Origin: Haloferax profundi
GTDB taxonomy: Archaea; Halobacteriota; Halobacteria; Halobacteriales; Haloferacaceae
Assembly (NCBI RefSeq): GCF_001469865.1
Contig: NZ_LOPV01000039.1
Coordinates: 1 to 46,707 of the forward strand
Length of the DNA stretch: 46,707 nucleotides
Reading direction: 5' to 3'
The notes below the pieces were generated by a model. The model worked only from the letters and a program-made list of their open reading frames with translations, had not been told where the DNA came from and made no database searches. Both the position numbers and the translations under genes were made by a program. Of this stretch, positions 6,941 to 15,042 are shown piece after piece. How positions within the stretch are numbered: the first letter of the stretch is position 1; every line of letters starts with the position of its first letter.

Positions 6941-8194
6941 TTACCGGTCCGTCTCGATATCTTCTTCTTCTTCTTCTTCTTCTGGCATCTCCGCGACGCG
7001 TTCGAACGCGTTGAGGATGACGCGCTTCGTGGTCGCACCCTGCGTCGTCCAGTGGTGGGCGTAGTCGAGCATGTCGTCGTAGATGTCGGGTTTGCACCCG
7101 GCGGCCTTCGGGTGGCCACCGCCGTTGACGAGGTCGGCGACTTCGTGACAGCGTTCGAAATCCTCCGACCCACGGATACTCGCGCTTCCGGCGGGTTTGA
7201 CGATGACCGCGGCGTCGGCGCCCTTCTCGCGGAGGGCGTCTGCCACTTCGTTCTGCGAACAGCGACCGTAGGTGATGCCGACGGTCCAGTCACCGACCGC
7301 CTTCATGTCTGCGCGGTCCACGGCGGCCTCGATGAGGTTCTCTTTCTCGATGCGACGGTGTGCGATGTAGTCTTCGACGACAGGCGGGAGGTCAGCACCG
7401 TAGGCACCGACGACGGCGACGTACTCCTCCTTCGAGGTCCAGTAGGCGTAGTCGGCGAGGTCCTGACTCCGCTCGTCTTCGTTCAGCCAGAGGTCGTGGT
7501 CGCGAGTGACCGCGGCGAGTTCGACGAATCGGTCGTCGAAGTCGTAGTCGAGTTCGCGGAGTGCCACGTCGGTCGAACATTCTTCGTCGGACTCGCCGAC
7601 GACGAGGTCCACGCCTGCCTCGCGAACCTTCGATTCGACCTCGGGTTTCCACTGGTGGTGGTCGTACCAGTGAATCGCACCGGCAACCTCGGCGAGTGCT
7701 TCGAGTTCGTCTTCGACGTACTCGTACTTGTCCGGACAGAGGTCACAGACGAACACGTCGATGCCTTCTGGCGCGTACTCGGCGACGCGCAGCAGGTCGT
7801 CTTCGAGCGAGTACGGACTCGACCCGACGAGCGCGACGGGCGATTTGGGTCGCTCTTCTTCCTCTTCAGCAACGTCGACGACGGCGTCTTCGGCTTCGGC
7901 GTCGTCTTCGACTGCTTCTTCCTCGTCGTCGTCGCGCAGTCGCTCTTCGATGCGGTCTTCGAAGTCTTCGACGTCGAGGGCGGCGTCGTACATCTCGCGG
8001 ATGAGCGCGACACACCCGAGGCCGTCGGCGTCAGTGTCGGTGACGACGGCGACCGAGGCGCCTTCGAGTTTCTCTCTGGCACGCTCTTCGGCGCGCGATT
8101 CGTCGAGCGAGTCGGGGTAGAAAAAGCCCGCTCCCGGGAGGACAGACTTTCGGGGGAGCGAGAGTCGAGAACTGTCGATGAGCTCGTCTTCCAT
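6941..8194 (-). CDS. DHH-family phosphoesterase (RecJ-like) with acidic insertion
   Basis: A 417-residue protein from the ATG at 8194; the frame is open to 8293, but the DHH fold starts after MEDELIDSSRL. Motifs in order: VVTDTDADGLGC (motif I), the DHH motif in IHWYDHHQW, RDHDLW, and the DHHA1 glycine signature NGGGHPKAAGCKP near the C terminus. These metal-binding motifs look intact. DHH enzymes include RecJ/GAN nucleases, nanoRNases and cyclic dinucleotide hydrolases; the exact substrate cannot be told. Between motif I and the DHH motif is an insertion of about 45 residues made almost wholly of Asp/Glu. The C terminus ends in a poly-Glu run encoded by a GAA/GAG tract at about 6958-6985. 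Confidence 0.88.
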   Translation of the reverse strand: MEDELIDSSRLSLPRKSVLPGAGFFYPDSLDESRAEERAREKLEGASVAVVTDTDADGLGCVALIREMYDAALDVEDFEDRIEERLRDDDEEEAVEDDAEAEDAVVDVAEEEEERPKSPVALVGSSPYSLEDDLLRVAEYAPEGIDVFVCDLCPDKYEYVEDELEALAEVAGAIHWYDHHQWKPEVESKVREAGVDLVVGESDEECSTDVALRELDYDFDDRFVELAAVTRDHDLWLNEDERSQDLADYAYWTSKEEYVAVVGAYGADLPPVVEDYIAHRRIEKENLIEAAVDRADMKAVGDWTVGITYGRCSQNEVADALREKGADAAVIVKPAGSASIRGSEDFERCHEVADLVNGGGHPKAAGCKPDIYDDMLDYAHHWTTQGATTKRVILNAFERVAEMPEEEEEEEDIETDR

Positions 8195-8293
8195 ACCAGC
8201 GGGTCGAACGCGACGGGGAAAACTCCTGCCGATTGTCTCGGAGTGCGGTCGCTCTGGTCGGAGACGGGCCGTCTCCGTGTCGCCGTCGCCCAC

Positions 8294-8755
8294 TCAGGCC
8301 GGTTCTTCGCCGAGGAGTGTGTCGACCGACCCCTCTTCGAGTTGCCGAACTGTCAGCACCGGGACGGGGCAGGTTCGGACGACACGTTCGGCGACGCTCC
8401 CGATGAGGAAGCGGTTCTCGCCGTGACGGCCGCGGGTACCCATCGCGACTAAATCTGCGTCGACTTCGCGGGCGTAGTTCGAAATCTCGGCCGCTGGCCG
8501 GCCCTCACGCACCGCGAACGTCACCTCTCGGTCGGTCTCCGCTTGCACATCTGCCAGCGCTTCCTCACCGCGTTCTTGGAGTGCGTCGCGCATCTCGTCG
8601 CGGAGTCGCTCCGGGGCAGTCTCCACGTCGCCGGCGTCGACGACGTACAGTGCGTGCACGTCGGCGTCGAATCGCTCGGCGAGGTCGGCGGCGACCCGGA
8701 CGCCGCGGCGGACACTCGCCGACCCGTCCGTGGCGATGACGATGGTGTCGAACAT
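8294..8755 (-). CDS. Universal stress protein (UspA family), ATP-binding type
   Basis: A 153-residue single-domain Usp. The start MFDTIVIATDGSASVRRGV is typical. The C-terminal nucleotide motif is complete: GTRG, nine residues, then GS (G-x2-G-x9-GS), followed by AERVVRTCPVPVLTVR. Such proteins bind ATP and dimerise; their roles in haloarchaea are mostly undefined. TTTTATC on the minus strand at 8780-8787 lies about 28 bases before the ATG, supporting this start over far-upstream codons. Divergent from a second, motif-poor Usp gene 100 bases away. Confidence 0.92.
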   Translation of the reverse strand: MFDTIVIATDGSASVRRGVRVAADLAERFDADVHALYVVDAGDVETAPERLRDEMRDALQERGEEALADVQAETDREVTFAVREGRPAAEISNYAREVDADLVAMGTRGRHGENRFLIGSVAERVVRTCPVPVLTVRQLEEGSVDTLLGEEPA

Positions 8756-8779
8756 GTCCACGGGTTCTCCGTGCGAGGT

Positions 8780-8787
8780 GATAAAAC
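8780..8787 (-). promoter_or_regulatory. TATA-like box for the Usp gene at 8755
   Basis: GTTTTATC read on the minus strand, centred 28 bases before the start codon, as for leaderless haloarchaeal genes. Confidence 0.6.
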
Positions 8788-8855
8788 CCGTCCGGGTCGG
8801 CGAGATGTAGGGACGGTGGGTGAGTTTTTTGTCGTCCCCCGACGGAGGTGGGGAC

Positions 8856-9311
8856 ATGTCATCGCGCCCGCTCTCTATCGACCTCGTCCTCGTGCCGGTC
8901 GACCAAAGCGAGGAGGCGACGCGTGCGGCCCGGTACGCCGTCGCCGTCGCGGCCGAGTACGACGCCGCAGTCCACGCTGTCCACGTCCTCGGCGAGGACG
9001 TCGTCCGCGCTATCGAGCAGGGCGTCGTCGACCAAGACGCAGTCGCCGAAGACAGTAAAGCTGTCACCGACACGATTTCGGCGATTGCCCACGATGCCGG
9101 CGTCCCTATCACCACGTCTGTCGCGTACGGGTTCTCGCCGACGAGCAAACTCCGTCATCCCGGTAGCGTCGTCCTCGACACCGCAGAAGAACTCGAAGCC
9201 GACTTCGTGGTCGTGCCGCGCGAACCCGTCTCTGGCGACCCGGGTGAGGTCCTCGCGAAGGCCGCCGAGTACGTCCTCTTGTACGCGAGTCAGCCCGTTC
9301 TGTCGGCCTGA
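8856..9311 (+). CDS. Universal stress protein-like, without the ATP motif
   Basis: A 151-residue protein starting MSSRPLSIDLVLVPVDQSEE with a clear Usp N-terminal half (ARYAVAVAAEYDAAVHAVHV). The C-terminal half reads FVVVPREPVSGDPGEVLAKA and lacks the G-x2-G-x9-G(S/T) loop. It therefore probably belongs to the Usp branch that does not bind ATP in the usual way. The start was set at 8856 because an upstream in-frame ATG at 8820 gives a Pro/Gly-rich lead with no similarity to the family. It ends 33 bases before the convergent GNAT gene. Confidence 0.85.
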   Translation: MSSRPLSIDLVLVPVDQSEEATRAARYAVAVAAEYDAAVHAVHVLGEDVVRAIEQGVVDQDAVAEDSKAVTDTISAIAHDAGVPITTSVAYGFSPTSKLRHPGSVVLDTAEELEADFVVVPREPVSGDPGEVLAKAAEYVLLYASQPVLSA

Positions 9312-9344
9312 CGACCGACCGGCGTTTCGCCGTCGAACGGCCAG

Positions 9345-9884
9345 TTATTCGTCAGGCTCTGAGAGACGGATGGTCATCTCTAACTCGAAACTCTCGGCGT
9401 CGCTGGTCTCGAAGCCGACGTTCTGGTAGAGGTTGACCGCGGCACGGTTCCAACGCTCGACGGTGAGCCACACCTTCTCGACGCCAGAGACGCGTCCGTG
9501 TCCGAGGAGTGCCTTGATGAGTCGCGTGCCGATACCCGCACGCTGGTAGGTCTGGTGGACGAAGATGGCGAGTTCGTACGCGTCGCCGTCGGGGACGAGC
9601 GTCGCGTGGCCCGCCACGTCGTCACCGTCCCACGCGACGACGTTCAGGCAATCGTCGTCGAGGATGTTGTCTAACCAGTCGCGGATGCGGTCTTCGCGTC
9701 CCGGAGGGATGCCCTGTGCCCGGTCTGAGGGGTCGAACGACTCGTACATGTCGACGAGTGACTCCAGTTCCTCGTCCGTGCCCTCGTAGGCGCGTACCTC
9801 GATGGTTCTGTCGTCCTTGTCGGTGAACGACAGGGGCGGGGCCTCGTACGGGTCTGCGACGACGTCGGAGTACGTTCGAGTCAT
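9345..9884 (-). CDS. GNAT-family N-acetyltransferase
   Basis: A 179-residue protein. The acetyl-CoA-binding motif A is FVHQTYQRAGIGTRLIKALL, with the Q-R-x-G-x-G core, and the C-terminal half has the usual WNRAAVNLYQNVGFE motif B. The substrate is not predictable. Its ATG overlaps the stop of the upstream Usp gene by four bases (ATGA), so the two are probably translated together. This is one of several Usp-GNAT links in the window and suggests a stress-related acetyltransferase, an inference from context only. Confidence 0.9.
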   Translation of the reverse strand: MTRTYSDVVADPYEAPPLSFTDKDDRTIEVRAYEGTDEELESLVDMYESFDPSDRAQGIPPGREDRIRDWLDNILDDDCLNVVAWDGDDVAGHATLVPDGDAYELAIFVHQTYQRAGIGTRLIKALLGHGRVSGVEKVWLTVERWNRAAVNLYQNVGFETSDAESFELEMTIRLSEPDE

Positions 9885-10249
9885 CGGACTAGCGTGACCG
9901 TCACGTGGGAGTTGAGGAGGACGAACTCCGCGATGCTCCCGATCTGTATCTTCCCCATCGGACTCGTTTCACCGCCGCCCAAGACGAGTTGGTCGAATCC
10001 CTCGTCTTCGGCAAAGTCGACGAGCGAACTTCCGGGGTCGCCTTCGAGGTGGCGGACCGTCGCGTCGATACCGAGGCCAGAGAGCACCTCCGAGACCTTC
10101 GATTCGATGTCGTCGCGTGAGCGCTCTACGGACGGGTTCTCGACGATAGCGATGGTCAGGTCGTCGTCGGCGTTCGCCGTTCGTTCGACCGTCTTCTCCA
10201 ACGCTCGGATGGAATCGTCGCTGCCACCGATTCCGAGCAGTACCTTCAT
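9881..10249 (-). CDS. Universal stress protein, short form
   Basis: A 122-residue Usp starting MKVLLGIGGSDDSIRALEKT. The nucleotide loop is modified: LVLGGGETSPMGKIQIGSIA retains a Gly-rich stretch and a GS end. An ATG at 10258 would add three residues. The ATG at 10249 is preferred because GTTTTCTATC on the minus strand lies 26 bases upstream. The frame stays open far upstream, but that part is antisense to the next gene. Stop overlaps the GNAT start by four bases, indicating an operon. Confidence 0.87.
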   Translation of the reverse strand: MKVLLGIGGSDDSIRALEKTVERTANADDDLTIAIVENPSVERSRDDIESKVSEVLSGLGIDATVRHLEGDPGSSLVDFAEDEGFDQLVLGGGETSPMGKIQIGSIAEFVLLNSHVTVTLVR

Positions 10250-10270
10250 GATTCCCATTCTCGCGGGGAT

Positions 10271-10280
10271 GATAGAAAAC
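10271..10280 (-). promoter_or_regulatory. TATA-like box for the Usp-GNAT operon
   Basis: GTTTTCTATC on the minus strand, centred about 26 bases before the ATG at 10249. Confidence 0.5.
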
Positions 10281-10360
10281 CCTTGCCCGGACTCGGGGGA
10301 CGAGATGGTCCCCCTCGTCGTCGCGGAACCCTTTTCGGCCGTGCCGCGGTACCCCGCGGT

Positions 10361-11188
10361 ATGACAGACGAGTTTGGTGAGGCTGACCAGGGGTCGGCCG
10401 ACGCCGAGATGGGGTCGGACCCGACCGAACCGGTCGAAGACGACGACCCGTCGGCGTCTTCGTCGGCCGACACAGCAGGGGCGGATGCAGAATCGGAGGC
10501 TGGTGTGGAGATGGAAGACGCGGCGGAGACGGAGTCGGGCGCCGATACAGGTGCAGCGTCGGACGCCGATGTGAGTGATAGACCGGACGCCGATGCGAGT
10601 GACGAGGACGAGAACGATGCGGCGGACGCCGACACCGAATCGGCTACCGACACCGACGCCGAGTCGGATACCGAACCGGAGGCCGACGTCCCGGAGGACG
10701 TACAGAAGTACGCCCGTTTCAAGAAGGTTGACGGCGCGCAGTACGACCGCGTCAACGACTTCCTCCGCGAGCGAACGTACGTGACGGCGCGCGAGTGGGC
10801 CATCGCACGCCTCTGTGCCGACTTCCGCACCGAGACGGGCGTCGAGATGACGAAAATCGGTGAGAACCTCCCCGAACTCGTCCCCTTCATGACCGACACG
10901 TACTCGCCGCAAGCAGTCAATCAGGCGCGGTCTGCGTTCCGCGACAAGGTGCGCAAGTCGGGCGCGACGTTCCTCTACGGCGCGATGTCCGGATTCTTCA
11001 CGGCCGAAGAACTCGACGAGATGATGTACGAGGTCACCGAGATTGCGAAGTTCCTCCTCGAAGTCGAAGGCGTCGACCTCTCTGTCGAAGAAGAACTGGA
11101 GGCCGAAGAGCGCATCTCCAGCGTCATGCGCGAGGTTCGCGAGGCGAGTACCGAACTCCGAAGCGAAGAACTCTCGAACGACGACTAA
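10361..11188 (+). CDS. Conserved haloarchaeal protein with disordered acidic N terminus (DUF5806-like)
   Basis: A 275-residue protein. Residues 1-112 are low complexity, almost only Asp, Ala, Glu, Ser and Thr, and are probably disordered. From about residue 113 a folded, mainly helical domain begins: VQKYARFKKVDGAQYDRVND, then REWAIARLCADFRTETGVEM and DTYSPQAVNQARSAFRDKVR. From memory this is the DUF5806 family, of unknown function. The ATG at 10361 is preferred over 10283 because a CTTTT box lies about 28 bases before it and family similarity starts here. The stop overlaps the convergent gene's stop. Confidence 0.8.
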   Translation: MTDEFGEADQGSADAEMGSDPTEPVEDDDPSASSSADTAGADAESEAGVEMEDAAETESGADTGAASDADVSDRPDADASDEDENDAADADTESATDTDAESDTEPEADVPEDVQKYARFKKVDGAQYDRVNDFLRERTYVTAREWAIARLCADFRTETGVEMTKIGENLPELVPFMTDTYSPQAVNQARSAFRDKVRKSGATFLYGAMSGFFTAEELDEMMYEVTEIAKFLLEVEGVDLSVEEELEAEERISSVMREVREASTELRSEELSNDD

Positions 11189-11706
11189 GGAAACAGCGGG
11201 TCCGGGTCGGACTGGACGAGTTCGACGCGCCGGTCTGCTTCGACGGGTCGGACGTAGAGGCGTAATTCTCCCTGTTCGCGCGCTTTCTTCGCCATCACGT
11301 CGACCTTGTCTACGCCGTAGTAGAGTGGGACGACCACGGCCGTCCCCGTTTCTGCGGCCTGAACCACGGAGACGGCGAACACCGTCCCGCCCTCGCGGGC
11401 GCGGTACACGTCGTACCTGTCGAACGCGGCGTCTTCGACCCACTCGGAGAGTGTCTCGAACTCACTCCCCGGCACGAGGACGTCGAACCCGACGCGGTCC
11501 GTCGCGTCCGGCAGGTTCGCGGGAGGGAGCACGGTCACGTCACCGGGGTGGAGAACGAGTGTCTCCCAGCCTTCCGACTCGTACTCCTCGGCGGTCGCTT
11601 CGGCGTCTTCGACCACCGTCTCCCAGAACGACAACACTCCTTCGAGTGCGTGCGGGTCTCCCGCGTTCGGCCCGCGCGTTCGCGGCGGCGTCTGCTCGTC
11701 GGTCAT
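11185..11706 (-). CDS. Conserved haloarchaeal protein (DUF7529-like)
   Basis: A 173-residue soluble protein. It includes VLSFWETVVEDAEATAEEYE, LHPGDVTVLPP, FDRYDVYRAREGGTVFAVSV and VPLYYGVDKVDVMAKKAREQ. No catalytic residues, cysteines or membrane segments are seen. It resembles a widespread haloarchaeal family (DUF7529 from memory). Its stop codon overlaps the stop of the upstream plus-strand gene, a tail-to-tail overlap of four bases. Confidence 0.78.
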   Translation of the reverse strand: MTDEQTPPRTRGPNAGDPHALEGVLSFWETVVEDAEATAEEYESEGWETLVLHPGDVTVLPPANLPDATDRVGFDVLVPGSEFETLSEWVEDAAFDRYDVYRAREGGTVFAVSVVQAAETGTAVVVPLYYGVDKVDVMAKKAREQGELRLYVRPVEADRRVELVQSDPDPLFP

Positions 11707-11820
11707 GTGTGTCGTTGTCTCGGTGGGTCCGACGGGAAAAGGATTCGCTTGTCGGACTCCGGCGGTGTGTGGGTGGAGGGCGTACTGGGGTGGGACCGAG
11801 ACAGGAACTGCGGGAGCGGA

Positions 11821-13110
11821 TTATTCCCTGACGTTCTCGCCCGTCACGTCGCCGAACTCCTCGCCGTCCCAGACCATCTCGCCGCGGAGCATCGTCCACT
11901 CGGGGAAGACGCCGGTGAAGCCCTCGAACGGGGTCCAGCCACACTTCGAGTGCAGGTCGTCGCCGCGAATCTCGCGTGCGGCGTCGAGGTCGTAGAGTGC
12001 GAGGTCGGCGTCTGCGCCCGCTTCGATACGACCCTTCTGCGGCAGGTCGAAGATGTCCGCGGGGTTCGTCGCGACCACGTCGCGGACACGTTCGAGCGAC
12101 AGGTCGCCATCGACGGCGGCACCGAGGAGGAGTGGGACCATCGTCTCGACGCCGGGGACGCCACTCGGCGCGTCGAGGAGTGACTGGTCTTTCTCGTCGG
12201 TCGTGTGCGGCGCGTGGTCGGTCGCGACCACGTCGATTCGGCCGTCTGCGAGACGCTCGAACATGGCTTCCCGGCGTTCTTCTGACCGGAGTGGCGGGTT
12301 CATCCGGCCGTAGGTGCCGAGGTCCGACAGGTCGTCTCGCGAGAGGAACAGGTGGTGCGGCGTCACTTCACAGGTCGCCCCGCCGTCGCGGGCGGCGTCG
12401 ACGCCCTCGGGCGTGCTGGTGTGGGCGATGTGAATCTGCGCACCCGTCTCGCCGCCGACACCGACGGCGCGTTCGACGGCCGCCGCTTCTGCCTCGGCGC
12501 GGCGGTAGGCACTCCACGCGTCGGCGTCGGCGTCGCGGCCGATGCCACCGAGGTCACCCTCGATGGCCGCGTCGTCGAACAGGTCGGCGTCTTCGGCGTG
12601 GACGGTCACGGGCACGCCTGCTTCGCCCGCGCGCTTGGCGGCCGACTCGAACAGGTCGGCGTCGATGCCCATGTCGCCGGTCGAATCGGCGAGGAACACT
12701 TCACCGAGGGCGAACAGGGGTCGGTCGAAGAGGCTCTCGGGGTCCCAGTCGGGTGTGACACCGCCGTTGATGCCGTAGTCGATACACGACTTCGCGGCAC
12801 GCTCGGCCTTCGCGTCGAACCCCTCTCCGCTCGTCGTGGTCGGGTCCGTGTTCGGTTGGTCGGCGACAGTCGTCACCCCGCCTGCGGCGGCGCTCTGTGA
12901 CCCGGTCTCCCACGTCTCTTTGTGTTCGAATCCCGGTTCGCGGAAGTGGACGTGGACGTCGATTGCGCCCGGCAGGAGGAGGTTCTCGTCGGCGTCGATG
13001 GTCGCTTCGTCGGCGACTGGGTCGAGGTCACCGACCGCGGTGATGCGTCCGTCTTCGACGCGGACATCCACCACGCGCCCGTCGGCCACCGTCGCGTTCG
13101 CAATTCGCAT
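11821..13110 (-). CDS. pyrC: Dihydroorotase
   Basis: A 429-residue amidohydrolase that closes carbamoyl-aspartate to dihydroorotate in pyrimidine synthesis. Metal-site motifs in order: the paired His of DVHVHFREPG, GSQSAAAGGVTTVADQPNT, VHAEDADLF, IHIAHTSTPEG, and the catalytic Asp in VVATDHAPHT. The length fits the class I (about 430-residue) type. The start MRIANATV at 13110 is preferred to an ATG five codons upstream because the family begins there. Allantoinase and hydantoinase are relatives, but FREPG followed by the DQPNT stretch favours dihydroorotase. Confidence 0.93.
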   Translation of the reverse strand: MRIANATVADGRVVDVRVEDGRITAVGDLDPVADEATIDADENLLLPGAIDVHVHFREPGFEHKETWETGSQSAAAGGVTTVADQPNTDPTTTSGEGFDAKAERAAKSCIDYGINGGVTPDWDPESLFDRPLFALGEVFLADSTGDMGIDADLFESAAKRAGEAGVPVTVHAEDADLFDDAAIEGDLGGIGRDADADAWSAYRRAEAEAAAVERAVGVGGETGAQIHIAHTSTPEGVDAARDGGATCEVTPHHLFLSRDDLSDLGTYGRMNPPLRSEERREAMFERLADGRIDVVATDHAPHTTDEKDQSLLDAPSGVPGVETMVPLLLGAAVDGDLSLERVRDVVATNPADIFDLPQKGRIEAGADADLALYDLDAAREIRGDDLHSKCGWTPFEGFTGVFPEWTMLRGEMVWDGEEFGDVTGENVRE

Positions 13111-13173
13111 AGGAGGGGGTGCCACGCGACGCGCCCTAAGTCCGACGGTTCGGGTGACGCTTCTCGCCCTCGG

Positions 13174-13860
13174 TTACGCCAGGTCGCTCGCGTCTTCGAG
13201 TCGTGGCGTCGCGTCGTCGACGAACACGTCTTCGAGTGCTCGGCAGACTGCCTCTGGGTCGGCCGGTCCACCCGCAGTGTCGACGCTGCCGACTGATTCC
13301 GGGTCGAACGGAACGTCGATTGCGTCGTAGATAGGGACGAGCACCTCGGCGATTTCGTCTCTGTCGGTGACGACGACGACGCCCGAGACGAGTGCAGACG
13401 ACTTCCGCACTCGCTGGGCGAGGCCGCAGAGTTTCCCGCCGGCCTGCACCGAGTGGTCGCCCGGACAGTACGACTTCGGTGGTTCGCCGCGTCGCGCAGG
13501 CACGCCGAGTGTCCGAAGTGCGCGGACGACTGCCGTCGTCGCTGCCTCGTATCGTTCGTCGAGGCCGGCACGGGAATCGTCCAGCGGAACCGCCGAGGCG
13601 AACGCGACGGTCGTTCCGGTGTAGGCGACTGCTCGGCCGCCGACGGAGCGTTCGAGTGCGGGGAACCCACTGGACTCGGCGGCGGCGACGGCCTCGTCGT
13701 ATCGACTCGCTCGCGTGTCGCGCCGGCCGAACGCAATCTGTCGGTGCGGCGTCCACGCGCGGAAGGCGGGTTCGCCCGTCTCGCCAGTCTCGCGGAGCAT
13801 AGCCGCCGTAATCTCCCGGTCGGACACCCTGTCGGGCCCACGACCACGGATGACGCGCAT
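13174..13860 (-). CDS. Lipoate-protein ligase A-like protein
   Basis: A 228-residue protein of the biotin/lipoate ligase fold. Seen are the RGRG-containing N terminus, ERSVGGRAVAYTGTTVAFAS (the R-x2-G-G lipoate motif with Ala-Val after it) and QAGGKLCGLAQRVRKSSALV with the active-site Lys in GGKL. It has no C-terminal accessory domain, as in archaeal proteins that need a separate LplB partner. Possible functions are lipoyl transfer to oxoacid dehydrogenases or the glycine cleavage H protein; octanoyl transferase is the alternative. The start MRVIRG at 13860 matches the family. It is upstream of dihydroorotase on the same strand. Confidence 0.85.
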   Translation of the reverse strand: MRVIRGRGPDRVSDREITAAMLRETGETGEPAFRAWTPHRQIAFGRRDTRASRYDEAVAAAESSGFPALERSVGGRAVAYTGTTVAFASAVPLDDSRAGLDERYEAATTAVVRALRTLGVPARRGEPPKSYCPGDHSVQAGGKLCGLAQRVRKSSALVSGVVVVTDRDEIAEVLVPIYDAIDVPFDPESVGSVDTAGGPADPEAVCRALEDVFVDDATPRLEDASDLA

Positions 13861-13914
13861 ACCTGTCCGAAACACCCCGACGTACCTAAGAACATCCGTC
13901 CCGTCCCGACGACC

Positions 13915-14823
13915 ATGCTGCGACTGCCGCGGTCGGTCCTCGCCCCTTTCGAGCGATTCTCACTCTACAACTCGCCGTATCCCGCGCACGATAGCGGGTG
14001 CGCCATCGACCTCTACGTCGACGCCGACGACGCAGTCGCTCGGTCGCCCGTCGCGGGCGTCGTCCGCGAGACGCGTACCGTCCGCGCACCCGATAAACCG
14101 TACGCCCACGACGACGAGTACCTCGTCTTGCTCGACGTTGACGCCAACGCCACTGGGTTGGCGTGGACCGGCGACGGTAGCGACGACCCGCGTGATGGAC
14201 TCGTCGCCCGCATTCTCCACGTCGAACCCGACGTCGCCGCAGGTGACACCGTCGCAGTCGGCGACCCAATCGGCCGACTCGTCAGGTCTGGCTTTTTCGC
14301 GCCGTGGGTCACGAATCACGTCCACCTCGGCTTTCGCCCGGCGACGGCGAACCACCACCGTGCTCGGGGGTCGCTCCCCCTCGACGTCGATGTCTCCGTC
14401 TCACCGCTCGATTGGGACGGACGTGGGACCGTCGTCGACGTCGGGGAGACGTTCGTCGTCCTCGACCGACCGACGCGGGAGGGACAGGCCGACCCGGACG
14501 CGTTCGTCGGGCTTGGAAGCGACGAGGGCGTCGTCTTAGACGGCGGACTCGCCCACTATGGGTTCGGTGGGACACTCTCACCCGTCGCAGACGGGCACTC
14601 GCTCTCGTTGCTCGGCGCGGACCTCGGCCGGACGGCCGGACGCGACGTTCCGTGGGCCGACTTCGACGTCTTCGCCAATGGAAAGCGAGCGACTGGATTG
14701 TCGTTGTTCGCCTCCCGTGGCGACTTCGGGACGAAAGTCGTCTTCCCCGGCCACGACTTCGCCGTCGGCGACGACGTCGAGGTGACGATTCGACCGAGTG
14801 ACGACCCGATTCGACTCGGGTGA
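13915..14823 (+). CDS. Haloarchaeal protein with a divergent M23/LytM-like domain
   Basis: A 302-residue protein with no signal peptide. Residues 20-140 follow the layout of an M23 (LytM) peptidase: a His/Asp pair in AHDSGCAIDLY (His25, Asp32), SPVAGVV like the M23 entry to the barrel, LHVEPDVAAGDTVAVGDPIG (His102 with the GDxVxxGxxIG turn), and NHVHLGF, an H-x-H pair (His135, His137). The spacing of the first pair is H-x6-D rather than the usual H-x3-D. Residues 150-300 form a second beta-rich region without recognised motifs. Haloarchaea lack murein, so a wall hydrolase role is unlikely. A cytoplasmic lipoyl/M23-type fold of unknown function is the safest reading. Confidence 0.75.
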   Translation: MLRLPRSVLAPFERFSLYNSPYPAHDSGCAIDLYVDADDAVARSPVAGVVRETRTVRAPDKPYAHDDEYLVLLDVDANATGLAWTGDGSDDPRDGLVARILHVEPDVAAGDTVAVGDPIGRLVRSGFFAPWVTNHVHLGFRPATANHHRARGSLPLDVDVSVSPLDWDGRGTVVDVGETFVVLDRPTREGQADPDAFVGLGSDEGVVLDGGLAHYGFGGTLSPVADGHSLSLLGADLGRTAGRDVPWADFDVFANGKRATGLSLFASRGDFGTKVVFPGHDFAVGDDVEVTIRPSDDPIRLG

Positions 14824-15042
14824 CCGAGGGGTCGCCGGTCCACGAGTGTGGAGATTTCTGCGAATCATCGACCTGACAGCTGTTCTGGTATCTGGATGGT
14901 ATTTAAATTCATTTACTATGAAAGGTCTACTGTCCGGAAATAATATGTCTGTATCTCACTTACCTATCTTCGCTCGTGAGAAACAGTACGCGACCCATCG
15001 TCGAGTTGTGGGTGTCTTTCGAAACCCCACTCCACCTGACTG

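Noticed and set aside
6958-6985. CTT repeat as a microsatellite
   Set aside because: It encodes the poly-Glu end of the DHH phosphoesterase, a usual haloarchaeal acidic tail.
10250-11443. N-terminal extension of the short Usp frame
   Set aside because: It is antisense to the DUF5806-like gene and has an Arg-rich composition unlike haloarchaeal proteins.
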